DNA of 64,000 nt from Acanthosepion esculentum (lineage: Eukaryota; Mollusca; Cephalopoda; Sepiida; Sepiidae). Positions 62,909 through 64,000 of the stretch are shown here, one piece after another. The position numbers were made by a program, and so were the translations under genes. Location: assembly GCA_964036315.1 (NCBI GenBank), contig OZ038488.1:68144842-68208841 (forward strand). Reading direction: 5' to 3'. Within the stretch, counting starts at the first letter, position 1, and the number at the start of each line of letters is the position of its first letter. The notes under the pieces are model-generated. The model was not told where the DNA came from, ran no database searches, and worked only from the letters and a program-made list of their open reading frames with translations.

Positions 62909-63265
62909 TAGACCGAGGATATTGTAATTGTTATGTTATGAGCTTAAATGTGAGTAAAACTTGCTACTTTCTTCTTCTAAAAATAGTTGTTTGAGGATCT
63001 GACATGATTTAGGCGCTTCAGTACTTACCTTTTTATTTTCCTTTTCATTTTGTTTTTCACTTTTTCTGCCCTAACAGAAAATGTTTTCCGATTTACTTAT
63101 GTAATGCTCTTGCTGACAAGTGAGTGGGCAGGAACGATACGTGAAATACGCAGTGTGCGCGATCAACTAGAAGGAAGAGTAATACCAAAATGGAATCTCA
63201 ACAACGGTGAATGCTAAGGTTGATTTGCTGTTTAGACGGTTGTTCCCATAATCGACAGATCACTG
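62903..63265. other. Unassigned stretch
   Basis: No feature supported. Confidence 0.3.
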
Positions 63266-63269
63266 TTCT

Positions 63270-63400
63270 TTTTATGGGCAATAAAATCCACTAAGATGCA
63301 ACGGGTTACAGAGAGTGAAAGTAACAGAGAATCAACGAACGAGATTCTAGGATCCAAGAGATGACGATTGACATTACTTTTAAAATATTGGAGATCGTAA
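63270..63400 (-). pseudogene. LINE-A 3' part, left of an RTE insertion
   Basis: GGGCAATAAAATCCACTAAG, then ATGCAACGGGTTACAGAGAG and ATGACGATTGACATTACTTT with TAAAATATTGGAGATCGTAA, is the reverse of the LINE-A 3' UTR and last codons (compare 61800-61980). The coding continues at 63828 after a plus-strand RTE-like segment. Confidence 0.65.
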
Positions 63401-63828
63401 CAAAAGATGGAAATGCGACACCGGAATACGAACATGCAATGGATAAGAAAAAGATTCATTCCAATCTCCCCACGGATGAAGAAAGCGGGAGGTAACAGAA
63501 GGCTTTACAGAAGGATGCTGAGATTCCCATGAACGGAGCGAGTAAGCAACGAGGAAGTCTCAAAGAAAATGACTCTTATACTCAGAATCAGAAAGAGGAA
63601 GCTGAAGTTCCTTGGGCACATAATGAGGAAGGTGAGCTTGGAAAACTCAACACTCACAGGGCATATTGAGAGCAAGAGAGATATATGAAGTCAGCGAGGC
63701 ACCTACATGAAACGGATGGTGGAATGGTGGGTAGGAGGCTTAGCAAAAGAAATACTGCTCAAGGCTACGCAGCATTGGATGTTTTGGAGAGCCATGATCG
63801 CCCATGTTCTGAATGGAAACAGTACACA
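63400..63828 (+). pseudogene. LINE-B (RTE-like) 3' tail nested in LINE-A
   Basis: Ordered blocks: GGAAATGCGACACCGGAATA, TCTCCCCACGGATGAAGAAA, GGCTTTACAGAAGGATGCTG (FYRRML), GAGCGAGTAAGCAACGAGGA (RVSNEE), CTGAAGTTCCTTGGGCACAT (LKFLGH), AATGAGGAAGGTGAGCTTGG (MRKVSL), GGAAAACTCAACACTCACAG (ENSTLTG) and AGAGCCATGATCGCCCATGT at the end. The CECWTIS block is shortened. A plus frame of 73 codons at 63685-63906 is a mixture across the junction, not a gene. Confidence 0.75.
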
Positions 63829-64000
63829 GAAGTTGGCATGAAAGCAAGAAACCGGAAGAGAGTTCGAAAAACGAGAAATGTGAGAGAAAAGAAACTGTTA
63901 GCATAGAACTTACGGTTATATCTAGCCATTTCAACTGTAATATGAGACCTTGCCGCCAATCTAGTTCTGGGATTCAATTCATAAAGTCTATGTACCAAAG
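63828..64000 (-). pseudogene. LINE-A continuation, cut by the window end
   Basis: The minus frame reads LVHRLYELNPRTRLAARSHI with TVEMARYNRKFYANSFFS, matching KLYEFKRATRLASRSHPFTV and CSHLFYSNSFLYHTSR. It joins the UTR piece at 63270-63400 across the nested RTE-like insertion and runs off the window edge. Confidence 0.7.

Overview
The window looks like gene-poor, repeat-saturated DNA from a metazoan nuclear genome, most likely a coleoid cephalopod such as an octopus. That guess is an inference. It rests on the density of RTE-like and Jockey/CR1-like LINE tails, Penelope-like and Tx1-like retroelements, tRNA-derived SINEs, and very long (AT)n and (AC)n arrays. No bacterial or organellar gene layout is visible. 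I found no convincing host protein-coding exon. Every recognisable protein piece is a decayed fragment of a transposable element, and most long open frames in the window are simple repeats read as protein.

Three LINE types recur. LINE-A (Jockey/CR1-group RT tail with an EYCCHIWSGAP-type motif) has a 3' UTR containing CCCCAAGCAAGG. LINE-B (RTE-like tail with motifs such as LLYGGECWTISSKM and RQLKFLGHIMRKEGLE) ends near GCCATGATCGCC...CTGAAGGG. LINE-C has an RT tail like LINE-A but a different 3' UTR that ends in TTGGGTGAACTG and an A-run. A Tx1-like LINE (40.7-44.4 kb) forms a GC-richer island with endonuclease, RT and zinc-knuckle parts. Penelope-like fragments lie at 15.6-16.2 and 47.3-48.7 kb. 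A hAT C-terminus (33.06-33.47 kb), a mariner-like C-terminus (35.5 kb) and a Tc1-like C-terminus (38.2 kb) represent DNA transposons. A Helitron-like element with a large inverted 5' end is at 2.62-3.43 kb. Several palindromic MITE-like elements lie between 18.6 and 35.3 kb, some with tRNA-like cores.

Layout: 0-7.4 kb, LINE fragments, a Helitron, a SINE and a 79-bp LINE-derived tandem array. 7.4-15 kb, microsatellites, a 1.7-kb pyrimidine tract, AT-rich sequence and a minisatellite. 15-25 kb, Penelope fragment, SINEs, LINE tails, MITEs, the longest (AT)n and a 26/78-bp tandem array. 25-28 kb, a cluster of foldback and tRNA-like elements separated by (AT)n. 28-40 kb, dispersed repeats, a hAT fragment, microsatellites and transposase tails. 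40-49 kb, Tx1 LINE, 5S rRNA-like sequence, a hammerhead-like ribozyme motif, and a Penelope element interrupted by LINE-A. 49-57 kb, a dispersed duplication, RTE tails and a 122-bp LINE-derived tandem array. 57-64 kb, an LTR-like dispersed repeat, a minisatellite, a SINE and an RTE tail nested in LINE-A.

The elements do not form a pathway. They record repeated insertion, nesting, tandem amplification and inversion. The strongest candidates for something little described are the hammerhead-type ribozyme at 46486-46542, the tRNA-like sequences embedded in foldback elements, and the LINE-derived satellite-like arrays. All alignments were made by eye, so element boundaries are approximate.
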